A stretch of DNA of 64,000 nucleotides from Novosphingobium album (ex Liu et al. 2023) (GCF_029076845.1 NZ_JARESE010000062.1:62001-126000); one strand, 5' to 3'. Numbered from the stretch's first letter, positions 16,118 to 24,942 are shown. Translations and numbers: made by a program. Notes: a model not told the origin generated them from the sequence alone.

Positions 16118-18459
16118 TCGCTCGCCAGTTTCGGTCCGGCGCCGTCCTGGTGCGCCACGTCCTGATACAGCGTGGTGCGCTGGCGCAGCGGGCGCCCCGC
16201 CTTGGCCGCCGCCGCGCGCAAGTCCTCGACGCTGACGTCCTGGCCATGCGCGGCCCCGGCCGCGCGGCTGATGCTTTCGTTCATCAGCACACCGCCCAGA
16301 TCGTTGGCGCCCGCCGCCAGCACCGCCGCCGCGCCTTCGACGCCGAGCTTGACCCACGAGCACTGGATCGAACCGATGCTGCCGTGCAGCGCGATGCGCG
16401 CCACCGCGTGCATCATCACCGCCTCGCGCCAGGTCGGCCCCTTGCGGCTCTGCCCACGCCGGTAGAACGGCGCTTCCATGTGCACCAGCGGCAGCGGCAC
16501 GAATTCGGTGAAGCCGCCGGTCTCGTCCTGCAGGTGCCGCAGCGCCAGCAAGTGCCGCGCCCAGTGCTCGGTGCGTTCCAGATGGCCGAACATGATCGTC
16601 GATGTCGTCGGCAGGCCGATGCGGTGGGCATCGCCCACCACGCCCAGCCATTCGCCGGTCGTCACCTTGTCCGGGCAGATCCGCGCGCGGATATCGTCGC
16701 ACAGGATCTCGGCCGCCGTGCCGGGCAGCGAGCCCAGCCCCGCGTCCTTCAACCGGCGCAGATAGTCGATCACCGGCATGTCCAGCGTGCGCGCGCCCTG
16801 GCTGACTTCAAGCGGGGAGAAGGCATGGACGTGCAGGTTAGGGCAAGCCGCCTTCACCGCGCGCAGGATCGCCAGATAGGTCTCGCCGGTATAGCTCGGG
16901 TGGATGCCGCCTTGCAGGCAGACCTCGGTCGCCCCGCGCGCCACCGCCTCGCGCGCGCGATCGGCGATTTCCTCCAGATCGAGGTTGTAGGGCTTGTCGC
17001 GAAATCCCGCCTTGCTGCTGGTCTTGGAGAAGGCGCAGAACGAGCAGGCGTGCGTGCAGATGTTGGTATAGTTGATGTTGCGGTTGATGACATAAGTGAC
17101 ATCCTGGCCGCTCACTTGCGCGCGCAAGGCGTCCGCCGTCTCGACCACGGCCAGCGCCGCCGCGCCGCGCGTGGCGAACAACGCGACGATCTCCGCCTCG
17201 GACAGTTCGGCGCCGTTCGCCGCGCGATCGAGGATGCGGTGTACCTGGCTGGCGACCGGCCCCGCCGCAATCGGGCCGAGCGGGGCCGACGGCGTGCCCG
17301 GCGCGGGATCGGCGACGCCGGGGCTCCAGCGGCTGTCGCGCCCCAGCCCCTCGCTGTCCGACAGCCTGAGCACCGCCGGGCGGATCGCGGCATCAAGCCA
17401 GGACTCGTCATCGCTGGCGACGAAGCGCGGATAGGCCGTCAGCCGCTCGACCAGCGGCAGCCCGGCGCGCGCGCAGATCGCCTCGAGCCGCGCGACCTCG
17501 GGCCAGGGCGCCTCGGGGTTCACGTGATCGAGCGTGACGGGCGAAATGCCGCCCCAGTCGTCGATCCCGGCATCGATCAGTTCGGCCAGCCGCTCGTCAT
17601 TGAGGTTGGGCGGCACCTGCACCGAGACGTCATCGGGCAGCACGATCCGCGCGGCCGCGACGGTGCGCAGGAAATCGGCTTCCGAAGCCTCGGGCGCCTG
17701 GGCCATCTTCGTGCCCGGCTTGGGGCAGAAGTTCTGCACGATCACTTCCTGCAAGTGGCCATGCTCGCGGTGCAGGGCGCGCAGGGCGAGCAGCGCTGCG
17801 ATGCGTTCCTCGGCCGTCTCGCCAATGCCGATCAGGATGCCGCTGGTCATTGGCACGCGCGCGCGCCCGGCGGCGGCCAGCGAGGCGAGGCGGACCGCCG
17901 GCACCTTGTCGGGCGATCCGTGATGCGCCGCGCCTTTTTCCAGCAACCGTTCCGACGTGCTTTCCAGCATGAGGCCGGCCGAGGCCGCGACCGGGCGCAA
18001 CATGCGGTAATCCGCCTCGTCCAGCACGCCGGCATTGACGTGGGGCAGCAGGCCGGTCTCCCCCAGCACGCGCTCGGCACAGTGGCGGACATAATCGATC
18101 GTGCGCGCGAAACCGTGTTCGTCCAGCCATTCGCGCGCAGCGGCATAGCGCCGCTCGGGCGCGTCGCCCAAAGTGAACAGCGCTTCCTTGCAGCCCGCCG
18201 CCGCGCCGGCCCGGGCGATCTCCAGCACTTCGTCCTCGCTCAGATAAGGCGCATCGAGCCGCGAGGGCGTGGTCGCGAAGGTGCAATAGTGGCACACGTC
18301 GGCGCAAAGCCGGGTCAGCGGGATGAAGACCTTGCGCGAATAGGTCATCCGCGCGGGGCCACGCGCATCACGACGCGCGCGTGCTTCGGCCAGAATGTCC
18401 GCCAGGGGCGTGGATAGCAGTCGGGTTATCAATTCACTGTCAGCGCGAGCCATGTTCAT
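16108..18459 (-). CDS. fbiC: FO synthase, CofG-CofH fusion (FbiC type)
   Basis: 783 residues with two radical-SAM domains. The N-terminal CofG half has RLCADVCHYCTF (C52, C56, C59). The C-terminal CofH half has NICTHACSFCAF (C468, C472, C475) followed by CLQGGIHP. Together they build 7,8-didemethyl-8-hydroxy-5-deazariboflavin (FO), the chromophore of coenzyme F420, from tyrosine and 5-amino-6-ribitylamino-uracil. The fused form is the one known from actinobacteria; archaea have separate proteins. Its start codon overlaps the cofD stop as ATGA, so cofE-cofD-fbiC is one coupled operon. Both iron-sulfur motifs are complete, so it should be active. Confidence 0.96.
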   Translation of the reverse strand: MNMARADSELITRLLSTPLADILAEARARRDARGPARMTYSRKVFIPLTRLCADVCHYCTFATTPSRLDAPYLSEDEVLEIARAGAAAGCKEALFTLGDAPERRYAAAREWLDEHGFARTIDYVRHCAERVLGETGLLPHVNAGVLDEADYRMLRPVAASAGLMLESTSERLLEKGAAHHGSPDKVPAVRLASLAAAGRARVPMTSGILIGIGETAEERIAALLALRALHREHGHLQEVIVQNFCPKPGTKMAQAPEASEADFLRTVAAARIVLPDDVSVQVPPNLNDERLAELIDAGIDDWGGISPVTLDHVNPEAPWPEVARLEAICARAGLPLVERLTAYPRFVASDDESWLDAAIRPAVLRLSDSEGLGRDSRWSPGVADPAPGTPSAPLGPIAAGPVASQVHRILDRAANGAELSEAEIVALFATRGAAALAVVETADALRAQVSGQDVTYVINRNINYTNICTHACSFCAFSKTSSKAGFRDKPYNLDLEEIADRAREAVARGATEVCLQGGIHPSYTGETYLAILRAVKAACPNLHVHAFSPLEVSQGARTLDMPVIDYLRRLKDAGLGSLPGTAAEILCDDIRARICPDKVTTGEWLGVVGDAHRIGLPTTSTIMFGHLERTEHWARHLLALRHLQDETGGFTEFVPLPLVHMEAPFYRRGQSRKGPTWREAVMMHAVARIALHGSIGSIQCSWVKLGVEGAAAVLAAGANDLGGVLMNESISRAAGAAHGQDVSVEDLRAAAAKAGRPLRQRTTLYQDVAHQDGAGPKLASEVA

Positions 18460-19403
18460 CCTGTTTCGATACGGGCTGCGGACAGTGCTACGCGCGCAAG
18501 CCGCTCCCGGTCATCGGCATCGCACATGACTGTTCCGGTAATCGTGGCCGAAACTCCACCCGCGCGCAAGCCCCCGGCATCGGCGGCATCGCTCTGGTCG
18601 ATCACAAGATGGTCGAGCAGTCCCGCATAGTGCGCTGCAATGGCGGCATTGCTCACCGTCTGGCCAAGCTCTCCCAGCAGCTTGGCGAGCGGTCCCTTCA
18701 GCGCCTTGCCGCCGACCAGCGGCGAGACCGCGATCACCGGCACGGCGCGCGCGGCCAGCGCCGCGCGCACGCCGTCCACCGCCAGGATCGGATCGACGCT
18801 GAGGTACGGATTCGACGGACAAATCACCACCGCCGCCAGATCGTCGCGCGCCAGCGCCGCCGCGAAGCCGGGCGATGGCGCGGCGCCGGGGGTGCCGGCA
18901 AAACGGATCGCGCTGGCCGCGGGCCGGCATTGCTCGGCAACGAAATAACGCTGGAAATCAAGCCAGCCCTGCTCGGTGCGCACTTGCGTGCGCACGGGCG
19001 CATCGCTCATCGGAACGATCGCATGGGCGATGCCCAGCGCGCGCGTCAACCGCGCGGTGACTTGCGACAGCGTCTCGCCCGAACGCAAGTGCCAGCTTCG
19101 CGCGATGTGCATCCCCAGATCACGGTCGCCCAGGTTGAACCAGTCCGGCTCGCCCAGCGCCTTGAGCATGGCCATGGCCTGCCACGTCTCGTCCTTCACG
19201 CCCCAGCCCCGCACCGTGTCGTTGAGCCCGGCAAGCGCATATGTCACCGAATCGATGTCCGGGCAGACGGTCAGGCCAAGGTGCTCGAAATCGTCGCCGG
19301 TGTTGACCGCTATGGTCAGCCGCTCGGGCGGCAGCACGGCGGCCAGCCCCGCCGCCAGCTTGGCACCGCCGACGCCGCCCGAAAGCGCAAGGATATGGCT
19401 CAT
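18456..19403 (-). CDS. cofD: 2-phospho-L-lactate transferase CofD (F420-0 synthase)
   Basis: 315 residues. The N-terminal LALSGGVGGAKLAAGLA, VNTGDDFEHLGL and the central WFNLGDRDLGMHIARS are signature blocks of CofD/FbiA. It transfers the phospholactyl (or equivalent) group from the guanylylated donor made by CofC onto FO, giving (dehydro-)F420-0. The start MSHILALSGG overlaps the cofE stop (ATGA), with GGAGG inside cofE; a longer frame upstream is only cofE in another frame. The stop overlaps the fbiC start by four bases. Confidence 0.95.
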   Translation of the reverse strand: MSHILALSGGVGGAKLAAGLAAVLPPERLTIAVNTGDDFEHLGLTVCPDIDSVTYALAGLNDTVRGWGVKDETWQAMAMLKALGEPDWFNLGDRDLGMHIARSWHLRSGETLSQVTARLTRALGIAHAIVPMSDAPVRTQVRTEQGWLDFQRYFVAEQCRPAASAIRFAGTPGAAPSPGFAAALARDDLAAVVICPSNPYLSVDPILAVDGVRAALAARAVPVIAVSPLVGGKALKGPLAKLLGELGQTVSNAAIAAHYAGLLDHLVIDQSDAADAGGLRAGGVSATITGTVMCDADDRERLARVALSAARIETG

Positions 19404-20182
19404 CGGAACATGTCCTCCGCCACCGGCCTCAGCCCGCCGGCCGCGCCGGGGCCGTCCGCCGCCGTCACCCAGCGCTCGCACCCGCGCAGGATGGCGACCG
19501 GCGTGCCCTCGTCGCCCTCGCCCATCACCAGCGCGGCGGTCGCCGCCAGCGAATCCGCGATGGCGATCACGGTTGCCTGCAAGGTGCGGCCGAACAGGTC
19601 TTGCCCGGTCCCGCGCCGGTCTTCCACCGCAGCTATGCCGGCGCAGCCGATGGCCGTGCCGACCGTGCCGATCCGCCAGGCGCGCCCCATCGAATCCGCG
19701 ATCACCACGGCGGGCCGCACGCCGGCGACCTCGCCGATCCCGGCGCGGATGGCCCGTGCCGAAGCATCGGGGTCCACCGGCCAGAGCAGCACGGAACCCG
19801 CATCGCCGCCCTCCACGTTCGAAGCGTCGATCCCGGCATTGGCCAGCACGTGCCCGGTGCGGTGCCGGGCGATCACCGCCGCGGGCGTGGCGCGCAGGAT
19901 CTCGCTGCTTTCATCGAGGATGAGCTGGAGCAAGGCCGCTTCGCGACTCGTCTTCGCGGCCAGCGCGCGCGCCTCGGCCCCCACCGCGACATCGGCCAGC
20001 GCCACGCGCCGCCCTTCGCATTTGGATACAATCTTCTGCGCGATCACGCAGACATCGCCCGGCCGCAGCACTTCGCCCGCGCGATCAATCGCGGCGCCGA
20101 TTTCGCGCGCGATCGCCATTCCCGGCTGGAACAGCGGCAATCCGCGTAGCGCGAAGGCGTGAATCTCTGCGATCCGGCTCAT
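19400..20182 (-). CDS. cofE: Coenzyme F420-0:L-glutamate ligase CofE (stand-alone)
   Basis: 260 residues covering only the ligase domain: PGDVCVIAQKIVSKCEGR, GIDASNVEGGD and ADSMGRAWRIGTVGTAIG are the conserved metal/GTP and substrate-binding blocks. It adds glutamate residues to F420-0. Actinobacterial FbiB has a further ~200-residue FMN reductase domain that reduces dehydro-F420-0; no such extension is present here. It is the first gene of the minus-strand operon cofE-cofD-fbiC, divergent from npdG across 124 bp. Confidence 0.93.
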   Translation of the reverse strand: MSRIAEIHAFALRGLPLFQPGMAIAREIGAAIDRAGEVLRPGDVCVIAQKIVSKCEGRRVALADVAVGAEARALAAKTSREAALLQLILDESSEILRATPAAVIARHRTGHVLANAGIDASNVEGGDAGSVLLWPVDPDASARAIRAGIGEVAGVRPAVVIADSMGRAWRIGTVGTAIGCAGIAAVEDRRGTGQDLFGRTLQATVIAIADSLAATAALVMGEGDEGTPVAILRGCERWVTAADGPGAAGGLRPVAEDMFR

Positions 20183-20306
20183 TGGCCAAGGTATGCCCGG
20201 GACATCATGGTCTGGTTCCGCGATAATCTGTTTGCGTGGGTTTCGCCCGCCGCTATCGGCAATCGGCAAGCACACGCAACCAGGAAATCTCGGGAGACAG
20301 CAGGAC
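20183..20306. promoter_or_regulatory. Divergent promoter region of the two F420 operons
   Basis: These 124 bp separate cofE (minus) and npdG (plus) and must hold the promoters of both operons. They contain an inverted pair TTGCGTG (20232-20238) / CACGCAA (20273-20279) with a 34-base gap. No clear -35/-10 pair or known operator could be assigned. Confidence 0.45.
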
Positions 20307-20957
20307 ATGGCATCCATCGCGGTAATCGGCGGCACCGGCGCGCTGGGCAAGGGCATCGCGCGCAGGCTGGCGAAAGCCGGCCACGACGTGACGATCGGCT
20401 CGCGCTCGGCCGACAAGGCGAGGATCACGGCCGATGAGCTGGGCGGGCTCGGCCACGCCGCCAACGAAGACGCCGCCGAAGGCAAGGACGTGGTGATCGT
20501 CACCGTGCCGCACGCCTCGCAGGCCGATACGCTGGCGCTGATCCGCGATCGCGTGGGCAATGCCGTGGTCGTCGATACCACCGTGCCGCTGGTCCCGCCC
20601 AAGGTCATGCGCGTGCAGCTTCCCGCCGAAGGCAGCGCGGCGCTACAGGCGCGCGCACACCTGGGGCCCGATGCACGGCTGGTTACGGCGTTCCACAACG
20701 TCTCGGCCCACCACCTCGACAGCGATCACGCGATCGATTGCGACGTGCTGGTGTTCAGCGACGATGTCGAGGCGCGCAATACCGTGGTCGGGCTGTGCCC
20801 CGGCATGGGCCTGCGCGGGCTTTCAGGCGGGGCGCTGGCCAATTCGGCGGCGGCCGAGGCGCTCACCTCGATCCTCATCTACATGAACAAGACCTACAAG
20901 GCCGATGGCGCCGGCATCCGCTTCACCAACCTGACCGAAGCTCCGGCCATCCCGTGA
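20307..20957 (+). CDS. npdG: NADPH-dependent F420 reductase (F420:NADP oxidoreductase)
   Basis: 216 residues. It opens SIAVIGGTGALGKGIARRLA, a Rossmann motif, followed by IGSRSADKA, which contacts the NADP 2'-phosphate in known Fno proteins. TAFHNVSAHHL and the C-terminal INYMNK-like stretch (IYMNKTYKADGAGIRF) fit the family. It exchanges hydride between NADPH and F420 and so supplies F420H2. The ATG at 20307 has GGGAG ten bases and AGGA two bases upstream. Its stop overlaps the GTG start of cofC (GTGA), so reductase and synthesis gene are coupled. Confidence 0.92.
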   Translation: MASIAVIGGTGALGKGIARRLAKAGHDVTIGSRSADKARITADELGGLGHAANEDAAEGKDVVIVTVPHASQADTLALIRDRVGNAVVVDTTVPLVPPKVMRVQLPAEGSAALQARAHLGPDARLVTAFHNVSAHHLDSDHAIDCDVLVFSDDVEARNTVVGLCPGMGLRGLSGGALANSAAAEALTSILIYMNKTYKADGAGIRFTNLTEAPAIP

Positions 20958-21547
20958 GCTGCTGGGCCGTCATCCCGATCAAGGCGGCCGGAGACGGCAA
21001 GAGCAGGCTTGCCGGCGTGCTCGATCCGGCGGCGCGCGAGGCGCTGGTCGATGCCATGCTGGCGCATGTCGTGGCCACCGCGCTGGCCACGCCTTCGCTC
21101 GATCGGGTGTACCTGGTCGGCCCCTCGCGGCACGGGCTGGACGAGGCCATCACCCTGCTGCCCGATCCCGGCGCCGGGCTGAACGCCGCGCTCCAGGCGG
21201 CGCTGGCCCGCCTTGCCGGCCAAGCGCCGGACCGCGTGCCGGATCGCGTGGTAGTCATCGCCGCCGATCTGCCGCATCTTTCGACGCTCGATCTCGATCT
21301 GCTCGCCCGGGCGCGGGACGGCGCCATCGCCATCGCGCCGGACCGGCACGGCACCGGCACCAACGCGCTCTCGCTGCCGCTGCCGGATGCGGCCGGCTTC
21401 ACCTTCCTGTTCGGCGAGGACAGCTTCGCGCGCCATTGCGCCGAGGCCGAAAGGCTGGGCCACAACGTGGAGACGATCCTTAGCCGGGGGCTGGAGAAGG
21501 ATATAGACGAGCCTGCCGATTTGGCTGATGCAGGCAGCGTTTTGTGA
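20954..21547 (+). CDS. cofC: 2-phospho-L-lactate guanylyltransferase CofC
   Basis: 197 residues, starting at GTG within the npdG stop (GTGA). A nucleotidyltransferase fold is shown by WAVIPIKAAGDGKSRLAGVL, VVIAADLPHLS and the family hallmark APDRHGTGTNALSLPL. It activates a three-carbon phosphoacid with GTP to form the donor used by CofD. Known homologues differ in substrate: 2-phospho-L-lactate (archaea), phosphoenolpyruvate (mycobacterial FbiD) or 3-phospho-D-glycerate (Paraburkholderia rhizoxinica). The sequence alone does not settle which is used. Confidence 0.93.
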   Translation: MSCWAVIPIKAAGDGKSRLAGVLDPAAREALVDAMLAHVVATALATPSLDRVYLVGPSRHGLDEAITLLPDPGAGLNAALQAALARLAGQAPDRVPDRVVVIAADLPHLSTLDLDLLARARDGAIAIAPDRHGTGTNALSLPLPDAAGFTFLFGEDSFARHCAEAERLGHNVETILSRGLEKDIDEPADLADAGSVL

Positions 21548-21578
21548 GAAGCGCGATCACGCGCCGGGGAGAGACCAA

Positions 21579-22433
21579 TTGGATACAAAAGACCTCGACC
21601 TGACCGGCCAGGTGGCCTTCGTCACTGGCGGCGGCGGCGGCATCGGCAAGTCGATCGCGCTGTGCATGGCCGACATGGGCGCGGACGTGGCGATCATCGA
21701 CGTGGTTCCCGAACGCTGCGACCAGATTACCGAGGAAGTCACCAAGCGCGGGCGGCAAGTGCTGGCGATCGCCGGCAACGTGATGGACGTGGGCACCGTG
21801 CACGATGCGATCGCGGCCACGCAGGAACGCTTCGGCCGGCTCGATATCCTGGTGAATAACGCGGGCGGGGTGACGCGCCGCAAGTTCCTGGATCTGCAGG
21901 AAAAGAACTGGCGCCGGCATATCGATCTCAATCTCATCAGCAATCTGGCCGCGACGCAGGCGGCGGTGCCGATCATGATCGCCGGGGGGCGCGGCGGATC
22001 GATCATCAACGTGACCAGCATCGAAGGCTCGCGCGCGGCGCCGGGCTATGCGGTCTATGCGGCCTGCAAGGCGGGGATCAACAACCTGACCCGCACACTC
22101 GCGCTCGAATTCGCCGAGCATGCCATCCGGGTGAATACCATCGCCCCCGATTTCACCGTCACGCCGGGCACGCGCGGGCAGTTCACCGGGCCGGTGGACG
22201 AAAGCAAGTGGCACCAGCCCAGCGCCGCGCAGCTCGATTCGGTGCGCCGGCGCATCCCGCTCGGCCGTGCCGGCATCGACGAGGAATGCGGCCGTGTCGC
22301 GGTGTTCCTCGCCTCGCCGATGGCCAGCTATGTCACTGGCGCGATCATCCCGGTCGACGGTGGGAGCTGGGCCTCCAGCGGCTGGGTCCGCGACAGTTCG
22401 GAAGACTGGATCCTCCCCCCCGAAGTCCAATGA
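21579..22433 (+). CDS. Short-chain dehydrogenase/reductase in the F420 operon, TTG start
   Basis: 284 residues. VAFVTGGGGGIGKSIA binds the nucleotide, then NNAGGV and the catalytic YAVYAACKAG (Y-x-x-x-K). Residues 190-220 form an elongated substrate loop (RGQFTGPVDESKWHQPSAAQ). The start is taken as TTG 21579 because GGGGAGAG lies five to six bases upstream; a frame beginning at 21528 overlaps cofC and has no ribosome binding site. It lies 31 bp after cofC, so it is cotranscribed with F420 genes, although SDRs normally use NAD(P), not F420. Confidence 0.85.
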   Translation: MDTKDLDLTGQVAFVTGGGGGIGKSIALCMADMGADVAIIDVVPERCDQITEEVTKRGRQVLAIAGNVMDVGTVHDAIAATQERFGRLDILVNNAGGVTRRKFLDLQEKNWRRHIDLNLISNLAATQAAVPIMIAGGRGGSIINVTSIEGSRAAPGYAVYAACKAGINNLTRTLALEFAEHAIRVNTIAPDFTVTPGTRGQFTGPVDESKWHQPSAAQLDSVRRRIPLGRAGIDEECGRVAVFLASPMASYVTGAIIPVDGGSWASSGWVRDSSEDWILPPEVQ

Positions 22434-22486
22434 CGCGGCCGGGCGCAAGCGCGCCCGGCGCCAGGTTTTTTCCAGGAAAGCTCGAT

Positions 22487-23407
22487 ATGACCTTCACGCT
22501 CAGCACCACCCTTCCTTTCGACCACATCCAGCACCCCGACCAGTTCGTGTCGATGGAAGCGCTGCATGAGTGCGCCCGGGCCGTCGAGGAGGCAGGCTTC
22601 ACCGCCGGCACCGTCACCGACCATCCGGTGCCTTCGGCCCGCTGGCTCGATAACGGCGGCCATTACGCGCAAGACCCCTTCGTGATGCTCTCGATGGTCG
22701 GCGCGGTGACGACGACGCTGAAGCTGCAGACCAACATCATCGTGCTGCCCTATCGCAATCCGTTCATCACCGCGCGCGCGGTCGCCTCGCTCGATCGCTT
22801 CACCAACGGGCGCGTGATCCTGGGCATGGGCGCGGGCTATCTCAAGGCGGAATACAAGGCGCTCGGCGTCGATTTCGACAGCCGCAATGATCTGATGGAC
22901 GAATATATCCGCGCGATGAAGCTGGCCTGGACCGGCGAGGACTTCGAATTCGAAGGCACCGGCTACAAGGCGCTGGGCAACCGTATGCTGCCCACGCCCG
23001 TGCAGACCCCGCATCCGCCGCTGCTGGTGGGCGGCAATTCCAAGCGCGCGCTGCGCCGCACGGTGGAACTGGGCGATGCCTGGCACCCGTTCATCGTGCC
23101 CAAGGCCGTGACCGACACCGCGCGCACCGCCAATATCTCGGGCGACGAGGACATTCTCGAAGCCATCGCCTACATGGCAGAGCATTGCGAGAAGGTCGGC
23201 CGTAAGGAACCGCCCAAGGTGATCTGCTCGTCCACCTTCTCGCTGGTCGGCGACTGGAGCGCCCAGGAAGCGATCGACCACTTCGCGCAGCTCAAGTCGT
23301 TGGGCGTGTCCGGCGCGGGCGCCAGCGCCTTCACCGACAGCCGCGGCGAATACCTTGACCAGATTCGCCGCTTCGGCGAAGAAGTTATTGCCAGGATAGA
23401 CTTCTAG
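22487..23407 (+). CDS. LLM-class F420-dependent oxidoreductase
   Basis: 306 residues with the luciferase-like TIM barrel. The N-terminal strand DHIQHPDQFVSM, the early motif TVTDHPVP, the cofactor-side block TNIIVLPYRNPFITARAVASLD and RVILGMGAGYLKAEYKALG match the probable F420-dependent (TIGR03619-like) group rather than the FMN monooxygenases. It would reduce or oxidise an unknown substrate with F420H2/F420. The gene is 53 bp after the SDR, with AGGAAAG seven bases from the ATG. Its place next to the complete F420 pathway makes F420 use much more credible than from homology alone. Confidence 0.88.
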   Translation: MTFTLSTTLPFDHIQHPDQFVSMEALHECARAVEEAGFTAGTVTDHPVPSARWLDNGGHYAQDPFVMLSMVGAVTTTLKLQTNIIVLPYRNPFITARAVASLDRFTNGRVILGMGAGYLKAEYKALGVDFDSRNDLMDEYIRAMKLAWTGEDFEFEGTGYKALGNRMLPTPVQTPHPPLLVGGNSKRALRRTVELGDAWHPFIVPKAVTDTARTANISGDEDILEAIAYMAEHCEKVGRKEPPKVICSSTFSLVGDWSAQEAIDHFAQLKSLGVSGAGASAFTDSRGEYLDQIRRFGEEVIARIDF

Positions 23408-23437
23408 GCGACAAGACGCCGCGATCTGGGAGGCGAC

Positions 23438-24256
23438 ATGGACGACCGGCTGGCCATCGAATTCATCTGCGCGCTGGCGCTGCCGCCTGACGAATTCGTG
23501 GCCCTGGCCGGCGGGCTGGGCGTATCGCGGATCGGCCTGGCGGCCCGGCCGATCACCGCCAATCCGCACGACTATCCCGAGTGGGACTTGCTGGCCGATC
23601 AGGCCCTGCTGCGCCGCACGCGCGGTGCGATGGCCGAGTACGGCGTCACGGTCGCGCTGGGCGAAGGCTTCCTGCTGATGCCCGGCGCCGCGCCGGCGGA
23701 CTTCGCGCCCGCGCTGGACCTCATGGCAGGCCTCGGCGTGCCGCGCGTCAATGTCGTCAGCCTGGGCGCCGATCGGGGCGAGGCGGTGGAAAACTTCGCC
23801 CGCTTCGCCGAACTGGCCGGCGCGCGCGGCATGGCCGCCACGGTCGAATTCCTGCCACTGATGTGGCCGGCCAGCTTTGCCGAGGCGGTCGATTTCGTCC
23901 GTGCCTCGGGCGCGCCCAACGGGCAGGTGCTGGTCGATGCCATGCACTTCTTCCGGTCTGGCAGCAGCCTTGAGGATCTGGCCGCGACCGATCCCGGCCT
24001 GATCGGCCACATCCAGCTTTGCGACGTGCCGATGCCGGCGCGCGTGGCCGACTATGGCCTGGAAGCGCGCGAGGAACGCCTGGCGCCGGGCGATGGCGAC
24101 TTGCCGCTGGCCGCCTTCCTCGCCGCGTTACCGCGCACGCTGACCATCGGGCTCGAAGTGCCGATGACGGCCAGGGCGCGCACCGGCATCCGCCCGCGCG
24201 AAAGGCTGGAACCCGTGGTTGCGGCCGCGCGCGGCCTGCTCGCCACGCTGGACTGA
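23438..24256 (+). CDS. Sugar phosphate isomerase/epimerase-like TIM-barrel protein
   Basis: 272 residues of the AP-endonuclease-2 superfamily. The metal-ligand positions are present: E in TVEFLPLMWP, D and H in VLVDAMHFF, H in GHIQLCDVP and E in IGLEVPM. Relatives include epimerases, dehydratases and C-C lyases. It follows the LLM oxidoreductase gene by 30 bp and is probably the last gene of the npdG-cofC-SDR-LLM operon; it ends six bases from the convergent thiE. A role in isomerising or dehydrating the substrate of the F420 enzyme is inference. Confidence 0.82.
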   Translation: MDDRLAIEFICALALPPDEFVALAGGLGVSRIGLAARPITANPHDYPEWDLLADQALLRRTRGAMAEYGVTVALGEGFLLMPGAAPADFAPALDLMAGLGVPRVNVVSLGADRGEAVENFARFAELAGARGMAATVEFLPLMWPASFAEAVDFVRASGAPNGQVLVDAMHFFRSGSSLEDLAATDPGLIGHIQLCDVPMPARVADYGLEAREERLAPGDGDLPLAAFLAALPRTLTIGLEVPMTARARTGIRPRERLEPVVAAARGLLATLD

Positions 24257-24262
24257 ACCCTT

Positions 24263-24901
24263 TCAGGGGAGCGCGGCGGCGATCGCCTGGTGGAAGGCCT
24301 GGACCGCCGCGGCTTCATCGCCGTTCCACACCGCGCCCGAAACCGCGAGGAAATCGGCCCCCGCCGCAACCAGCGGGCCGCAGTTTTCCGGGGTGATCCC
24401 GCCGATCGCCACGCAGGGGATCTCGAACACCGCCTGCCACCATTCCAGCAGGTCCAGTTCGGCGCGGTGCTTCACGTCCTTGGTGGTGGTGGGAAAGAAG
24501 GCGCCGAACGCGACATAGTCCGCCCCCGCCTCGCCCGCTTCCATCGCCAGATGCCGGCTGTCGTGGCAGGTCACGCCGATTTCGGCCTTCGGGCCCAGCA
24601 CGCGCCGCGCCTCGGCAACCTCGCCGTCGCCCTGCCCCAGATGGACGCCGTCCGCGCCGATGCGCTTGGCCAGCGCGATCGAATCGTTGACGACGAAGGC
24701 CACGTCGCGCGCCGCGCAGATCGCCTGCAACGGTTCGGCAAGGCGGGCCGCCTCATGCTGGTCAACCTCCTTGACGCGGAACTGGAACGCCGCCACCGGC
24801 CCGGCATCGAGCGCGCGGGCCAGCCGTTCGGGGAAATCCCCGCCGACATCGAGCGGGGAGATCAGGTAGAGATCGCAATGGCGGGGAAACTCTTCGGACA
24901 T
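24263..24901 (-). CDS. thiE: Thiamine-phosphate synthase
   Basis: 212 residues. FQFRVKEVD, VNDSIALAKRIGADGVHLGQGD and YVAFGAFFPTTTK are the pyrophosphate and hydroxymethylpyrimidine sites of ThiE, and VAIGGITPENC is the C-terminal phosphate-binding loop. It joins HMP-PP and the thiazole phosphate to give thiamine phosphate. It stands alone, with no other thi gene nearby, which is common in this order. No THI-box is visible upstream. The TPP-dependent E1 genes lie 650 bp away, but nothing shows coregulation. Confidence 0.92.
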   Translation of the reverse strand: MSEEFPRHCDLYLISPLDVGGDFPERLARALDAGPVAAFQFRVKEVDQHEAARLAEPLQAICAARDVAFVVNDSIALAKRIGADGVHLGQGDGEVAEARRVLGPKAEIGVTCHDSRHLAMEAGEAGADYVAFGAFFPTTTKDVKHRAELDLLEWWQAVFEIPCVAIGGITPENCGPLVAAGADFLAVSGAVWNGDEAAAVQAFHQAIAAALP

Positions 24902-24913
24902 CGCGCCGCTCTA

Positions 24914-24942
24914 GAGCGTTTCCCCGATCGGCGGCAACGCTC
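24914..24942. promoter_or_regulatory. Inverted repeat in the thiE / lipoprotein divergent region
   Basis: GAGCGTT (24914-24920) and AACGCTC (24936-24942) form a 7-bp perfect inverted repeat 13 bp upstream of thiE. It could be an operator or a small leader hairpin for thiE. The remaining ~90 bp up to the lipoprotein gene show nothing further. Confidence 0.3.
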
